From assembly GCA_900549495.1 (NCBI GenBank), contig UROL01000007.1, positions 1 to 21,599 on the forward strand: a stretch of 21,599 nt of DNA. Reading direction: 5' to 3'. Below the pieces are notes generated by a model, which ran no database searches, was not told where the DNA came from, and saw nothing but the letters and a program-made list of their open reading frames with translations. Position 1 is the stretch's first letter. Each line of letters begins with the position of its first letter. This stretch comes from an uncultured Eubacteriales bacterium. Its GTDB lineage: Bacteria > Bacillota > Clostridia > Oscillospirales > Oscillospiraceae. Below are positions 1 to 6,129 of the stretch, one piece after another. The position numbers were made by a program, and so were the translations under genes.

Positions 1-42
1 CAGCCTCGGTCTCGTGGGCTCGGAGATGTGTATAAGAGACAG
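1..42. other. Illumina Nextera adapter with i7 index (not genomic)
   Basis: Positions 9-23 read GTCTCGTGGGCTCGG and 24-42 read AGATGTGTATAAGAGACAG. Together these are the Nextera read-2 adapter arm and the Tn5 mosaic end. Positions 1-8, CAGCCTCG, match from memory the adapter-strand form of Nextera index N710. Genomic sequence therefore starts at 43. This is a library artefact and should be trimmed. It is not a transposon of the organism. Confidence 0.98.
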
Positions 43-110
43 CTGTACAGCAGATAGGCTTCCGGTGCACCGGTTTCCAGGAATACGCTCCAATAATCCT
101 TTGCATTCAT
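43..110 (-). CDS. yqzL: YqzL-like small protein, 3' end cut by adapter
   Basis: Twenty-two codons remain after an ATG at 108-110, beginning MNAKDYWSVFLETG and ending in AYLLY at the adapter junction. The pattern of an aromatic N-terminus, a short TG turn and AYLLY matches the start of YqzL-family proteins, which are only about 40-50 residues long and of unknown function. A GGAGGG ribosome binding site lies just upstream at 116-121. In Bacillus yqzL sits directly downstream of era and upstream of recO, and here it follows era by 70 bp on the same strand, which supports the call. The C-terminal half is missing because the contig ends, not because the gene is broken. The family assignment rests on a short fragment plus synteny. 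Confidence 0.7.
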
Positions 111-180
111 CCCATTTCCCTCCGGCTTTAGGATTTGCAAGGCGGAAGGAACTACTCCTGGAAAAAATATGCAGCCCCGT

Positions 181-1068
181 CTATTCGCTGTAGCCAAAAT
201 TGCGGATCAGGAAATCACTGTCCCGCCAGTTTTCCTTTACCTTCACCCAGGTGGTCAAATACACCTTGGTGCCCATGAATCTCTCGCAGTCAGCCCGGGC
301 CATAGAAGAAATTTTCTTCAGCATTTCGCCGCCCTTGCCGATGATGATGCCCTTGTGGCTTGCCTTTTCGCAGTAGATGGTGGCATCAATATCGATGATG
401 CCATTTTCCCGCTCGGAGAATTTTGTGATTTCCACTGCCGTGCCATGGGGAACCTCCCGATCCAGGCACCACAGCAGCTTCTCCCGGATAATCTCAGCCA
501 TTACCTGGCGCTCCGGCTGGTCTGTGGTGATGTCCTCAGGGAAAAGGAACGGCCCTTCTGCGGCGTATTTTTTGCATATTTCCAGCAGCTGGTCGATGCC
601 GTCCCCTGTTTTGGCGGAAATCGGGAGGATTGCATCAAAGTTTGCCTTCTTGGCATACACATCGATTACCTCCAGCAGCTTGTCCTTCTCCACGGTATCG
701 ATTTTATTGATAGCCAGGATAGCCGGGCAGTGGCTGCTTTGGATTCGCTGGAGCAGCCCTTCTTCCTGGGGGCCGATGGAGGCAATGGGCTCCACCACCA
801 GAATGGTCAAATCTACGTCGGCAATGGATTCCTGAGCCACATTCACCATGTAATCCCCCAGCCTGGTACGAGCCCGATGATAGCCCGGTGTGTCCACAAA
901 GATGAACTGGGTATCCCCCCGGGTCACAATTCCGCAGATGCGATTCCGGGTTGTCTGGGGCTTGTTGGATACAATGGCGATTTTTTCACCCACCAGATAA
1001 TTGGTCAATGTGGACTTTCCCACGTTGGGACGTCCTGCAATGGTAATCATCGCTGTTTTCGTCTTCAT
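181..1068 (-). CDS. era: GTPase Era, ribosome small-subunit assembly factor
   Basis: Era is an essential GTPase that binds the 3' end of 16S rRNA and helps 30S maturation at the membrane-cytoplasm interface. The 295-residue product has the G1 motif GRPNVGKS (12-19), G3 DTPG (59-62), G4 NKID (121-124) and G5 SAK (151-153). It ends in a KH RNA-binding domain with the GIIIGKGGEMLKKI loop (240-253) and the typical C-terminus RNFGYSE. Length is normal for the family. I chose the ATG at 1068 because AGGAG lies about 7 nt upstream; a TTG at 1101 would add 11 residues but has no better site. The gene follows ybeY by 29 bp and precedes yqzL. The Era-YbeY pairing fits their shared role in 16S rRNA processing. 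Confidence 0.97.
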   Translation of the reverse strand: MKTKTAMITIAGRPNVGKSTLTNYLVGEKIAIVSNKPQTTRNRICGIVTRGDTQFIFVDTPGYHRARTRLGDYMVNVAQESIADVDLTILVVEPIASIGPQEEGLLQRIQSSHCPAILAINKIDTVEKDKLLEVIDVYAKKANFDAILPISAKTGDGIDQLLEICKKYAAEGPFLFPEDITTDQPERQVMAEIIREKLLWCLDREVPHGTAVEITKFSERENGIIDIDATIYCEKASHKGIIIGKGGEMLKKISSMARADCERFMGTKVYLTTWVKVKENWRDSDFLIRNFGYSE

Positions 1069-1097
1069 ATTCTCTCTCCTGTTGTTGAGTTTGATGG

Positions 1098-1598
1098 TCA
1101 ATCTCTCTGCATTCCAGGAATCGAGGCAGCAATGGCCTCTTCCCTGGCGCGCATCTGGCGCTTCTGCTCCCCCTCGTCCAGGTGGTCGTAGCCCAGCAGG
1201 TGGAGGACGGAGTGAATGGTCAGGTAGCCGATCTCCCGCTTGGTGGAATGGCCGAATTCTTTAGCCTGGGCGGTGGCACGCTCCAGGGAGATACACATAT
1301 CCCCCAGAGGGCAAAGGCCGGTGCCGGGGTCAATATACGCCCCCCAATCCTGGGGTGGCGCTCCGGCAGTCAGGTTGAACATGGGGAAACTCAGCACATC
1401 CGTGGGCTTGTCGATGTTCCGGCTGGCCTGGTTGATGGTCTGAATTCCGGCATCATTTGTAACCAGCACATTGATTTCACAGGGAACGGTAATGCCCTCG
1501 GCTTTCAGGGCCTGGTTGATGCAGGTACGAATATGGGAGCCAACAATGAGCTTTTGCATGGGGCATCCCTCAAAGACAAGATTGATTCTGTTTTTCAT
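1098..1598 (-). CDS. ybeY: Endoribonuclease YbeY, rRNA maturation factor
   Basis: YbeY is a zinc-dependent single-strand endoribonuclease involved in 16S rRNA 3'-end maturation and ribosome quality control. The 166-residue protein carries the diagnostic H-x3-H-x5-H metal site in HSVLHLLGYDH, with His129, His133 and His139. The segment DKPTDVLSFP (63-72) is the other conserved block of the UPF0054 family. The start overlaps the phoH stop by 4 bp (ATGA), and AGAGGA lies about 7 nt upstream, so the first ATG is preferred over a second Met at residue 14. It is part of the yqfC-yqfD-phoH-ybeY-era transcription unit. In Bacillus yqfF lies between phoH and ybeY; it is absent here. Confidence 0.96.
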   Translation of the reverse strand: MKNRINLVFEGCPMQKLIVGSHIRTCINQALKAEGITVPCEINVLVTNDAGIQTINQASRNIDKPTDVLSFPMFNLTAGAPPQDWGAYIDPGTGLCPLGDMCISLERATAQAKEFGHSTKREIGYLTIHSVLHLLGYDHLDEGEQKRQMRAREEAIAASIPGMQRD

Positions 1599-2614
1599 CT
1601 ATTTTTCCTCTGAAATTGCCCCTTGAATTCTCGGGGATATTTTTTCATTTCCGGCTTTTGGGAGGCACGCTCGTAGGCGTTGATAATCTCCTGCACCAGC
1701 GCATGGCGAACCACGTCGGCGGCGGTCAGGCGGCAGATGGCAATATCCTTGACACCTTCCAGCACCCGAATGGCATCCTTCAGTCCGGAGGTTTTGTCCT
1801 CCGGCAAATCAATCTGGGTGATATCACCGGTGATAACGATTTTAGAGCCAAAGCCCAGCCGGGTGAGGAACATCTTCATCTGCTCCCGGCTGGTGTTCTG
1901 GGCCTCGTCCAGGATGATAAAGCTGTCGTCCAGGGTCCTGCCACGCATATAGGCCAGAGGGGCTACCTCGATGGAGCCTCGCTCCTGGTACTTTTGGAAG
2001 GTTTCGGCCCCAAGCATATCGTACAGGGCATCATAGAGGGGCCGCAGGTAGGGGTCCACCTTATTTTGCAGGTCACCGGGGAGAAAGCCCAGCCGTTCCC
2101 CTGCCTCCACTGCCGGACGGGTCAAAACAATTCGGTTGACGGTTCGCTCCCGGAAGGCGGCCACCGCTGCGGCCACGGCCAGATATGTCTTGCCTGTACC
2201 TGCCGGGCCGACACCAATGGTCACGGTGTTTTTCGCAATGGCCTTCATGTACTTCTGCTGGCCTACGGTTTTTGCCTTGATGGGCTTTCCTTTGGCGGTG
2301 ATGCATACCACATCCTTGGTCATCTGCTCCACCTGGGCATCATTCCCCTCGCTGACCAGGGTAATCAGATAGCGTACCCGCTGCTCGTCGATGATTTCCC
2401 CTTTGGAGGCCAGTGCCAGCAACCCCTCCAGGGTTCTGACAGCTTTGTCCACCATCTCTTCGTCTCCGGATACTTTCAGGTCTGTGCTGCGGTTGATGAT
2501 ACGAACCCCCATGGCATCCTCGATTCGCTTGATATTCTCATCGAAGGAGCCAAAGACGGCAATTACATCCTCCAACCGCTCTGCATTGACAATTCGTTCT
2601 ACGATTTTACTCAT
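1595..2614 (-). CDS. phoH: PhoH-family P-loop ATPase
   Basis: A 339-residue PhoH/PhoL-type protein. Residues 1-110 form the N-terminal KH-like region. The ATPase domain has Walker A GPAGTGKT (136-143) and Walker B FIILDEAQN (232-240), followed by ITGDITQIDLP (261-271), which is characteristic of PhoH. The family is linked to RNA metabolism and is commonly encoded next to ybeY, but its exact function is not established. The ATG at 2614 was chosen because GGAG sits 7 nt upstream and the start overlaps the yqfD stop by 4 bp; an upstream in-frame codon would add 16 residues with no support. It is translationally coupled on both sides, to yqfD upstream and ybeY downstream. Confidence 0.96.
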   Translation of the reverse strand: MSKIVERIVNAERLEDVIAVFGSFDENIKRIEDAMGVRIINRSTDLKVSGDEEMVDKAVRTLEGLLALASKGEIIDEQRVRYLITLVSEGNDAQVEQMTKDVVCITAKGKPIKAKTVGQQKYMKAIAKNTVTIGVGPAGTGKTYLAVAAAVAAFRERTVNRIVLTRPAVEAGERLGFLPGDLQNKVDPYLRPLYDALYDMLGAETFQKYQERGSIEVAPLAYMRGRTLDDSFIILDEAQNTSREQMKMFLTRLGFGSKIVITGDITQIDLPEDKTSGLKDAIRVLEGVKDIAICRLTAADVVRHALVQEIINAYERASQKPEMKKYPREFKGQFQRKNR

Positions 2615-3795
2615 TGTGAGTCTCCATTCTCCAAATGCTCCCTGCCAATCATTTCCACACATAAAAATTGCCTGGTCAGCCAGTAGGCTCCGGGGCGTAC
2701 TTCCAGCACGTCATCGGAATAGGCAACTCTTCCGGCAATCATCTGGCCGGACAGGTATTCCTGTGAAAACTGAAGAAGCTGGTTCTGGGCATCCATTTTG
2801 TCCACAGGGGACGGCGCAGTGGTGCCGCAGAGATAGGTATCGCACACCAGCGCAATGGGGAGAGAAAACCCTCCCGCCAGGGGCAACAGATGCTTCCTGC
2901 TTATTCTACCACAAGTGACCTCTGAAATTCCACTGTCTTTCCATAAATTTATTCGTTTTTTTCCAAACAAAATGGAAAGTGCCCTTTTTGTTTCGGGATT
3001 TCCCTCCCGCACCTGCTGATTGGCAGGGGTAACGGTGCTCAGGGTATGCATTGTCCGTGCATATACCTCCCCCCTGGCCCGTTGGGCCCGAAGCGCAATG
3101 CCGCAATCCGTATAGCCGGAAATCAGAATTTGTCCCTTCCTTACAGCCTGCCCCGGCTGACACATGGCGGTGCCCTGGAGAGCGGTGACGGATTCTATGA
3201 TTCCGTCTCTGGCCGCAACGATACTGCCAACAGTTCCCTTTTCCGCTGCTTCCGTCTCCGGCGGTACACGCTCGTCTACGCTAATAACTGCACGGCAGCC
3301 GAAGGTGTTAATACCGGCCCATTGAAGCTCCGGGATTGCACACAGCAGTGCATTTTTCATTTTCTCACTACGTACCTCTGCACAGGGGGCAAATAGGTGA
3401 ATTCCGGTTTCCTGGGCTGCCTCCAGAATTTTTCGGGTGGGGACGGTGTGGTTGCCCTCCACCTGGACGGTCAGTATTCTTGTAGGGAGCAGAAGGCTGA
3501 GCACAAAGAAAAAGGACAGTCCGGTATAAAGCAGCCAGCGATTCAAAATGCTCTGCTGAATATAATACAGCAGGGGCTGCTCCAGGATACGAACGCTGTC
3601 TCCCCTCTTTTCCAGAGCAGCAAGCAGCGGCATATAGTCTCTCCGGTGAATCCAAAAGCGATGGGTCAAATCATCCTCCCGGATAATACGAGAAAGGGCA
3701 ATGCCTCTGTCATTCAGAATCTGCACGCTTTTCCAGAAATCGGCACTGGTGACACGCAGGGCAATCTGGTTCTTAAAACGACTGCGCAGTTTCAT
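2611..3795 (-). CDS. yqfD: Sporulation protein YqfD
   Basis: A 394-residue YqfD homologue, close to the usual 390-400 residue length. The N-terminal region (about 1-80) is soluble, a single hydrophobic segment spans roughly 87-107 (WLLYTGLSFFFVLSLLLP), and the remainder contains the characteristic VEGNHTVPTRKIL segment (112-124) and a long extracytoplasmic-type domain. In Bacillus subtilis yqfD is transcribed by sigma-E in the mother cell and is needed for efficient sporulation; its biochemical role is unknown. It overlaps yqfC by 4 bp at its start and phoH by 4 bp at its end, so the three are translated from one message. The family call is from sequence pattern and synteny together. Confidence 0.93.
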   Translation of the reverse strand: MKLRSRFKNQIALRVTSADFWKSVQILNDRGIALSRIIREDDLTHRFWIHRRDYMPLLAALEKRGDSVRILEQPLLYYIQQSILNRWLLYTGLSFFFVLSLLLPTRILTVQVEGNHTVPTRKILEAAQETGIHLFAPCAEVRSEKMKNALLCAIPELQWAGINTFGCRAVISVDERVPPETEAAEKGTVGSIVAARDGIIESVTALQGTAMCQPGQAVRKGQILISGYTDCGIALRAQRARGEVYARTMHTLSTVTPANQQVREGNPETKRALSILFGKKRINLWKDSGISEVTCGRISRKHLLPLAGGFSLPIALVCDTYLCGTTAPSPVDKMDAQNQLLQFSQEYLSGQMIAGRVAYSDDVLEVRPGAYWLTRQFLCVEMIGREHLENGDSQ

Positions 3796-4076
3796 TTCTC
3801 ACTCCTTCGAATCAGGGAAATGCTGTCAATCTGTCCGATGACAATTAGCTTGACCCGGGTCATGTGCTCCAATACCAATTTGCAGCCGCAGATGTTCAGC
3901 TGCCCATATTTCATTTTGATTCCGATTTGTGTGCCGGAGTATTGGATGACACCCAAATGGTTTTCTACCAGTACCCGGCAATTCCCTGCCAATTCTACAA
4001 TGGGAACAACCGGGAATACCTCCGGATTGGCCGCCCCCTCCGGCAAGCGGGGCAATGGATGGCCTCTGAATTTCAT
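3792..4076 (-). CDS. yqfC: Sporulation protein YqfC
   Basis: A 94-residue protein, matching the roughly 93 residues of Bacillus YqfC. The body contains the family pattern NCRVLVENHLGVIQY followed by IGIKMKYGQLNICG and LVLEHMTRVKLIVIGQIDSI, a beta-rich YabP/YqfC-type fold. The ATG at 4076 is preferred to the one at 4100 because GGGAGGTGA lies immediately upstream of 4076, giving a start MKFRG. It is the first gene of the yqfC-yqfD-phoH-ybeY-era operon and is divergent from ylbJ. In Bacillus the gene is sigma-E dependent and required for sporulation, probably with YqfD; the molecular function is not known. Confidence 0.92.
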   Translation of the reverse strand: MKFRGHPLPRLPEGAANPEVFPVVPIVELAGNCRVLVENHLGVIQYSGTQIGIKMKYGQLNICGCKLVLEHMTRVKLIVIGQIDSISLIRRSEK

Positions 4077-4099
4077 CCCCTCACCTCCCGGAAAAAGCA

Positions 4100-4129
4100 T
4101 ATGTATGCCCTGTCCCCGGTTTGCATAGA
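4100..4129 (-). promoter_or_regulatory. Candidate sigma-E promoter for yqfC operon
   Basis: On the minus strand the sequence CATACATA (4100-4107) matches the sigma-E -10 consensus CATACANT at 7 of 8 positions. The region 15 bp further upstream (4123-4129) is only a weak -35 match. The predicted transcript would begin about 15-20 bp before the GGAGGTGA of yqfC, which is a sensible spacing. Since era, ybeY and phoH are needed in growing cells, another vegetative promoter must exist; I could not identify one. Confidence 0.35.
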
Positions 4130-4136
4130 TTCTTTC

Positions 4137-4143
4137 GAGGTGA
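4137..4143 (+). promoter_or_regulatory. Ribosome binding site fixing the ylbJ TTG start
   Basis: GAGGTGA lies 5 nt before the TTG at 4149-4151. No comparable site precedes the in-frame ATG at 4101, so the shorter TTG start is favoured. Confidence 0.6.
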
Positions 4144-4148
4144 AATCA

Positions 4149-5162
4149 TTGGAGCAACGAAGATGGCTTCCGGCCTTGGCCTCGGCGGCAGGGATGCTGG
4201 CCCTGATTCTTGACAGCCGAACGGCCCTAGCCAGTGCCGCAGAGGGCGTGGCAATGTGTATAAAAACAATCATCCCCTCTCTGTTTCCGTTTGTTTTCCT
4301 GTCCGGCACCTTCTCCGGGAGCTGCTCCGGCTATGCTCCCAGATTTTTGGGGAAACCGCTGGGCATCCCCCGAGGAATGGAGGCCATTTTGATTCCGGCC
4401 CTCCTTGGAGGCTACCCCATTGGGGCCCAGTGCACCTATGAGGCATACCGCTGCCATGGAATATCCCAAAGGCAGGCAGAGCGGATGCTTGCCTATTGCA
4501 GCAACGTTGGCCCTGCATTCATTTTCGGGATATTGCCTGCCGCTTTCGGCGGCGTTGGCCCGGCCTGGGCAATCTGGGCAATCCAGCTATTCAGCATTTG
4601 GACAGCGGCATTGGTTTTTGCTCCCTCCTGGGATGAGGCTCTGCCCCAAAGAAAGCCGCAGACCTCCTTCGGTATGGAGCAGGCAGTAGGAGCCATGCTG
4701 AAAATTTGTGGCTGGGTTATTCTGTTTCGTGTGCTGATTGGCTTTCTGGCCCGCTGGTTCCTTTGGGGTGTTTCTCCGGTGCTGCAAACCCTCCTCTCCG
4801 GTTTTTTAGAGCTGACCAACGGCTGCTGCCGCCTGGATAAAATTATCGATGGACGGATAAGATTCTGTGTGTGCAATGTTCTGCTGGCGTTTGGGGGGCT
4901 GTGTATCCTGTACCAAACGCATTCGGTGTGCCCTGGCCTTCGTCTGAGATTTTATTGCCAAGGGAAGCTCCTTCAGGCGGCCACCGCTGGTGTTGTATCC
5001 GCAGCGCTGTGTTACAGAATCTGGTGGCTGATTCCAGCCTGGGCAACCGGATTATTTGGCGTCAAGGCCATAGAAAAAAGGGTGGAAATCCCTTGGCTGC
5101 TGGTGTATAATAGGGGCAGAAATAGATGGAGGGTTGACGATGCTGTTTCGCAAAAAAATTGA
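4149..5162 (+). CDS. ylbJ: Sporulation integral membrane protein YlbJ
   Basis: A polytopic membrane protein of about 337 residues. It has a nucleoside-recognition (Gate-like) domain: a first hydrophobic helix after RRWLP, then TIIPSLFPFVFLSGTF, the diagnostic LGGYPIGAQCTYEAYR segment, and AERMLAYCSNVGPAFIFGI, followed by several more hydrophobic helices. In Bacillus YlbJ is made under sigma-E and contributes to spore envelope or resistance; its transported substrate, if any, is unknown. The reading frame continues upstream to an ATG at 4101, but only the TTG at 4149 has a good ribosome binding site. It is divergent from yqfC, and its last 23 bp overlap the next small gene. The hydrophilic C-terminus (NRGRNRWRVDDAVSQKN) looks like an extension. 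Confidence 0.9.
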   Translation: MEQRRWLPALASAAGMLALILDSRTALASAAEGVAMCIKTIIPSLFPFVFLSGTFSGSCSGYAPRFLGKPLGIPRGMEAILIPALLGGYPIGAQCTYEAYRCHGISQRQAERMLAYCSNVGPAFIFGILPAAFGGVGPAWAIWAIQLFSIWTAALVFAPSWDEALPQRKPQTSFGMEQAVGAMLKICGWVILFRVLIGFLARWFLWGVSPVLQTLLSGFLELTNGCCRLDKIIDGRIRFCVCNVLLAFGGLCILYQTHSVCPGLRLRFYCQGKLLQAATAGVVSAALCYRIWWLIPAWATGLFGVKAIEKRVEIPWLLVYNRGRNRWRVDDAVSQKN

Positions 5163-5355
5163 ACGTGCCTGCGCTTACTGCGTATATGGCGCAAAGCTGG
5201 AGGACGGTGCCGTGTTGTGCAGCAAGCGTGGAATGAAGGCAGAGGAAGACCACTGCCGCAAGTTCCGGTATGACCCATGCAAGCGGGTTCCCTTCAAGGC
5301 AAGGGCCGTTTCTTTTTCCCAGTATAACGACAGCGATTTTTCCCTGGGGGATTAA
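5140..5355 (+). CDS. Small Cys-rich conserved hypothetical protein
   Basis: A 71-residue protein beginning MLFRKKIERACAYC. Cysteines at 11, 14, 27 and 39 give the spacing C-x2-C-x12-C-x11-C, which looks like a small zinc-binding knuckle; a fifth Cys at 47 lies in the segment CRKFRYDPCKRVPFK. The C-terminus is short and acidic (NDSDFSLGD). GGAGGG (5128-5133) is 6 nt upstream of the ATG, so the start is well supported; a TTG at 5134 would add two residues. It overlaps the 3' end of ylbJ by 23 bp and is followed by a strong terminator, so it is probably the last cistron of the ylbJ message. I recall similar unnamed proteins in related Clostridia but know no function. Metal binding is inferred only from Cys spacing. 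Confidence 0.75.
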   Translation: MLFRKKIERACAYCVYGAKLEDGAVLCSKRGMKAEEDHCRKFRYDPCKRVPFKARAVSFSQYNDSDFSLGD

Positions 5356-5390
5356 ATTTCCCCTCAGGTCGCTGCGCGTTGATAAAAGTT

Positions 5391-5432
5391 CCCCGTGCAT
5401 GGCAGCCGAAGCGCTGCCTGCACGGGGTTTTT
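5391..5432. terminator. Intrinsic terminator between convergent genes
   Basis: CCCCGTGCA (5391-5399) pairs with TGCACGGGG (5419-5427), and GGCAGC (5401-5406) pairs with GCTGCC (5413-5418), with one bulged T and a 6-nt loop. On the plus strand it is followed by TTTTT (5428-5432), so it ends the ylbJ/Cys-rich transcript. On the minus strand the following tract is only AACTTTT, so it may also stop yunB transcripts, less efficiently. The plus-strand T-tract touches the yunB stop codon. Confidence 0.9.
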
Positions 5433-6075
5433 ACGAAAAGAGCTTGCCGGCCCCATCCCCTGCCTGGATGAAGGTATTGGGGACATCCCCCACAATTACG
5501 GTTTCGGCAACTACAATCTGGCTGGAAATGGAGAAGGTGCTGGTTTCCCCCAGCACAAGGATTGCTGCATCCACCGTAATATTCATCACCAGCTGATGCA
5601 GCGTCTGGTTGATGCCCGCCTGGCAGAAATTGCTGGAAAAAGCGGCATCGCTGTTTCTGACAGCAAGAATGTGAACCGGAATGACAGGGCCCTTTCCCGA
5701 GAAAAACTCCGGTAGGAACAGACTGCCAATGGGAATGCCGATGTCTGCCGCATCCAGGGCCAGGATTTTCCCGTTAATGATGTTCAAAATGTCCGTTTTC
5801 AGGCGGTTGATTTCTCCAATGTTTGTTTTCAGTGCAGTAATTCGCCCATTTAAGTCTTTTTCAAAGTAGACAATGCGGTCATACTGTATGTTTCCATTCT
5901 CAATTTGCTTGGCCGCTGCGTCGTTGGCCAAATCCGACGTGGCGTTTTTAACACTTGTCTGGGCCAAATTTTGAATGACAGGCCGGTATTTGTTCCGCAG
6001 TGAGAAGAAACACACCGCCAGGATGGTAAATATAATCAGAAGCAAGATTGCAAATTTTTTCAGCCTTTTCCCCAT
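5431..6075 (-). CDS. yunB: Sporulation protein YunB
   Basis: A 214-residue protein with a short basic N-terminus (MGKRLKK), one membrane helix at about residues 8-24 (FAILLLIIFTILAVCFF) and a soluble domain outside the cytoplasm. The body has the YunB features: a helical region (NATSDLANDAAAKQI), the beta segment DRIVYFEKDLNGRITALKTN, INRLKTDILN, then IPIGSLFLPEFFSGKGPVIPV, which is the most recognisable block. YunB is sigma-E dependent in Bacillus and of unknown function. The ATG at 6075 was chosen because GGAGGGGAGGAG sits directly upstream. It is 54 bp downstream of pcrA but has its own sigma-E-like promoter. Confidence 0.92.
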   Translation of the reverse strand: MGKRLKKFAILLLIIFTILAVCFFSLRNKYRPVIQNLAQTSVKNATSDLANDAAAKQIENGNIQYDRIVYFEKDLNGRITALKTNIGEINRLKTDILNIINGKILALDAADIGIPIGSLFLPEFFSGKGPVIPVHILAVRNSDAAFSSNFCQAGINQTLHQLVMNITVDAAILVLGETSTFSISSQIVVAETVIVGDVPNTFIQAGDGAGKLFS

Positions 6076-6096
6076 GCAGCTCCTCCCCTCCGGGAA

Positions 6097-6125
6097 ACTG
6101 TATGCGAAAAAGGCTGATATCATTC
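6097..6125 (-). promoter_or_regulatory. Sigma-E-type promoter for yunB
   Basis: On the minus strand CATACAGT (6097-6104) matches the sigma-E -10 consensus CATACANT at all 8 positions. GAATGAT (6119-6125), 14 bp upstream, matches the -35 pattern KMATATT at 5 of 7. Expected transcription start near 6090 leaves the GAGGAG ribosome binding site (6080-6085) in the transcript. The -35 lies in the 54-bp gap after pcrA. Bacillus yunB is known to be sigma-E controlled, which fits. Confidence 0.65.
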
Positions 6126-6129
6126 TGGC

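Noticed and set aside
24..42. 19-bp mosaic end taken as a natural Tn5-like insertion site
   Set aside because: The flanking index and adapter arms at both ends show it is the engineered tagmentation sequence, and there is no transposase or target duplication.
3864..4148. Upstream extension of the ylbJ frame to 3864 (or ATG 4101)
   Set aside because: The extension is antisense to yqfC, and the ATG at 4101 lacks a ribosome binding site, whereas TTG 4149 has GAGGTGA 5 nt upstream.
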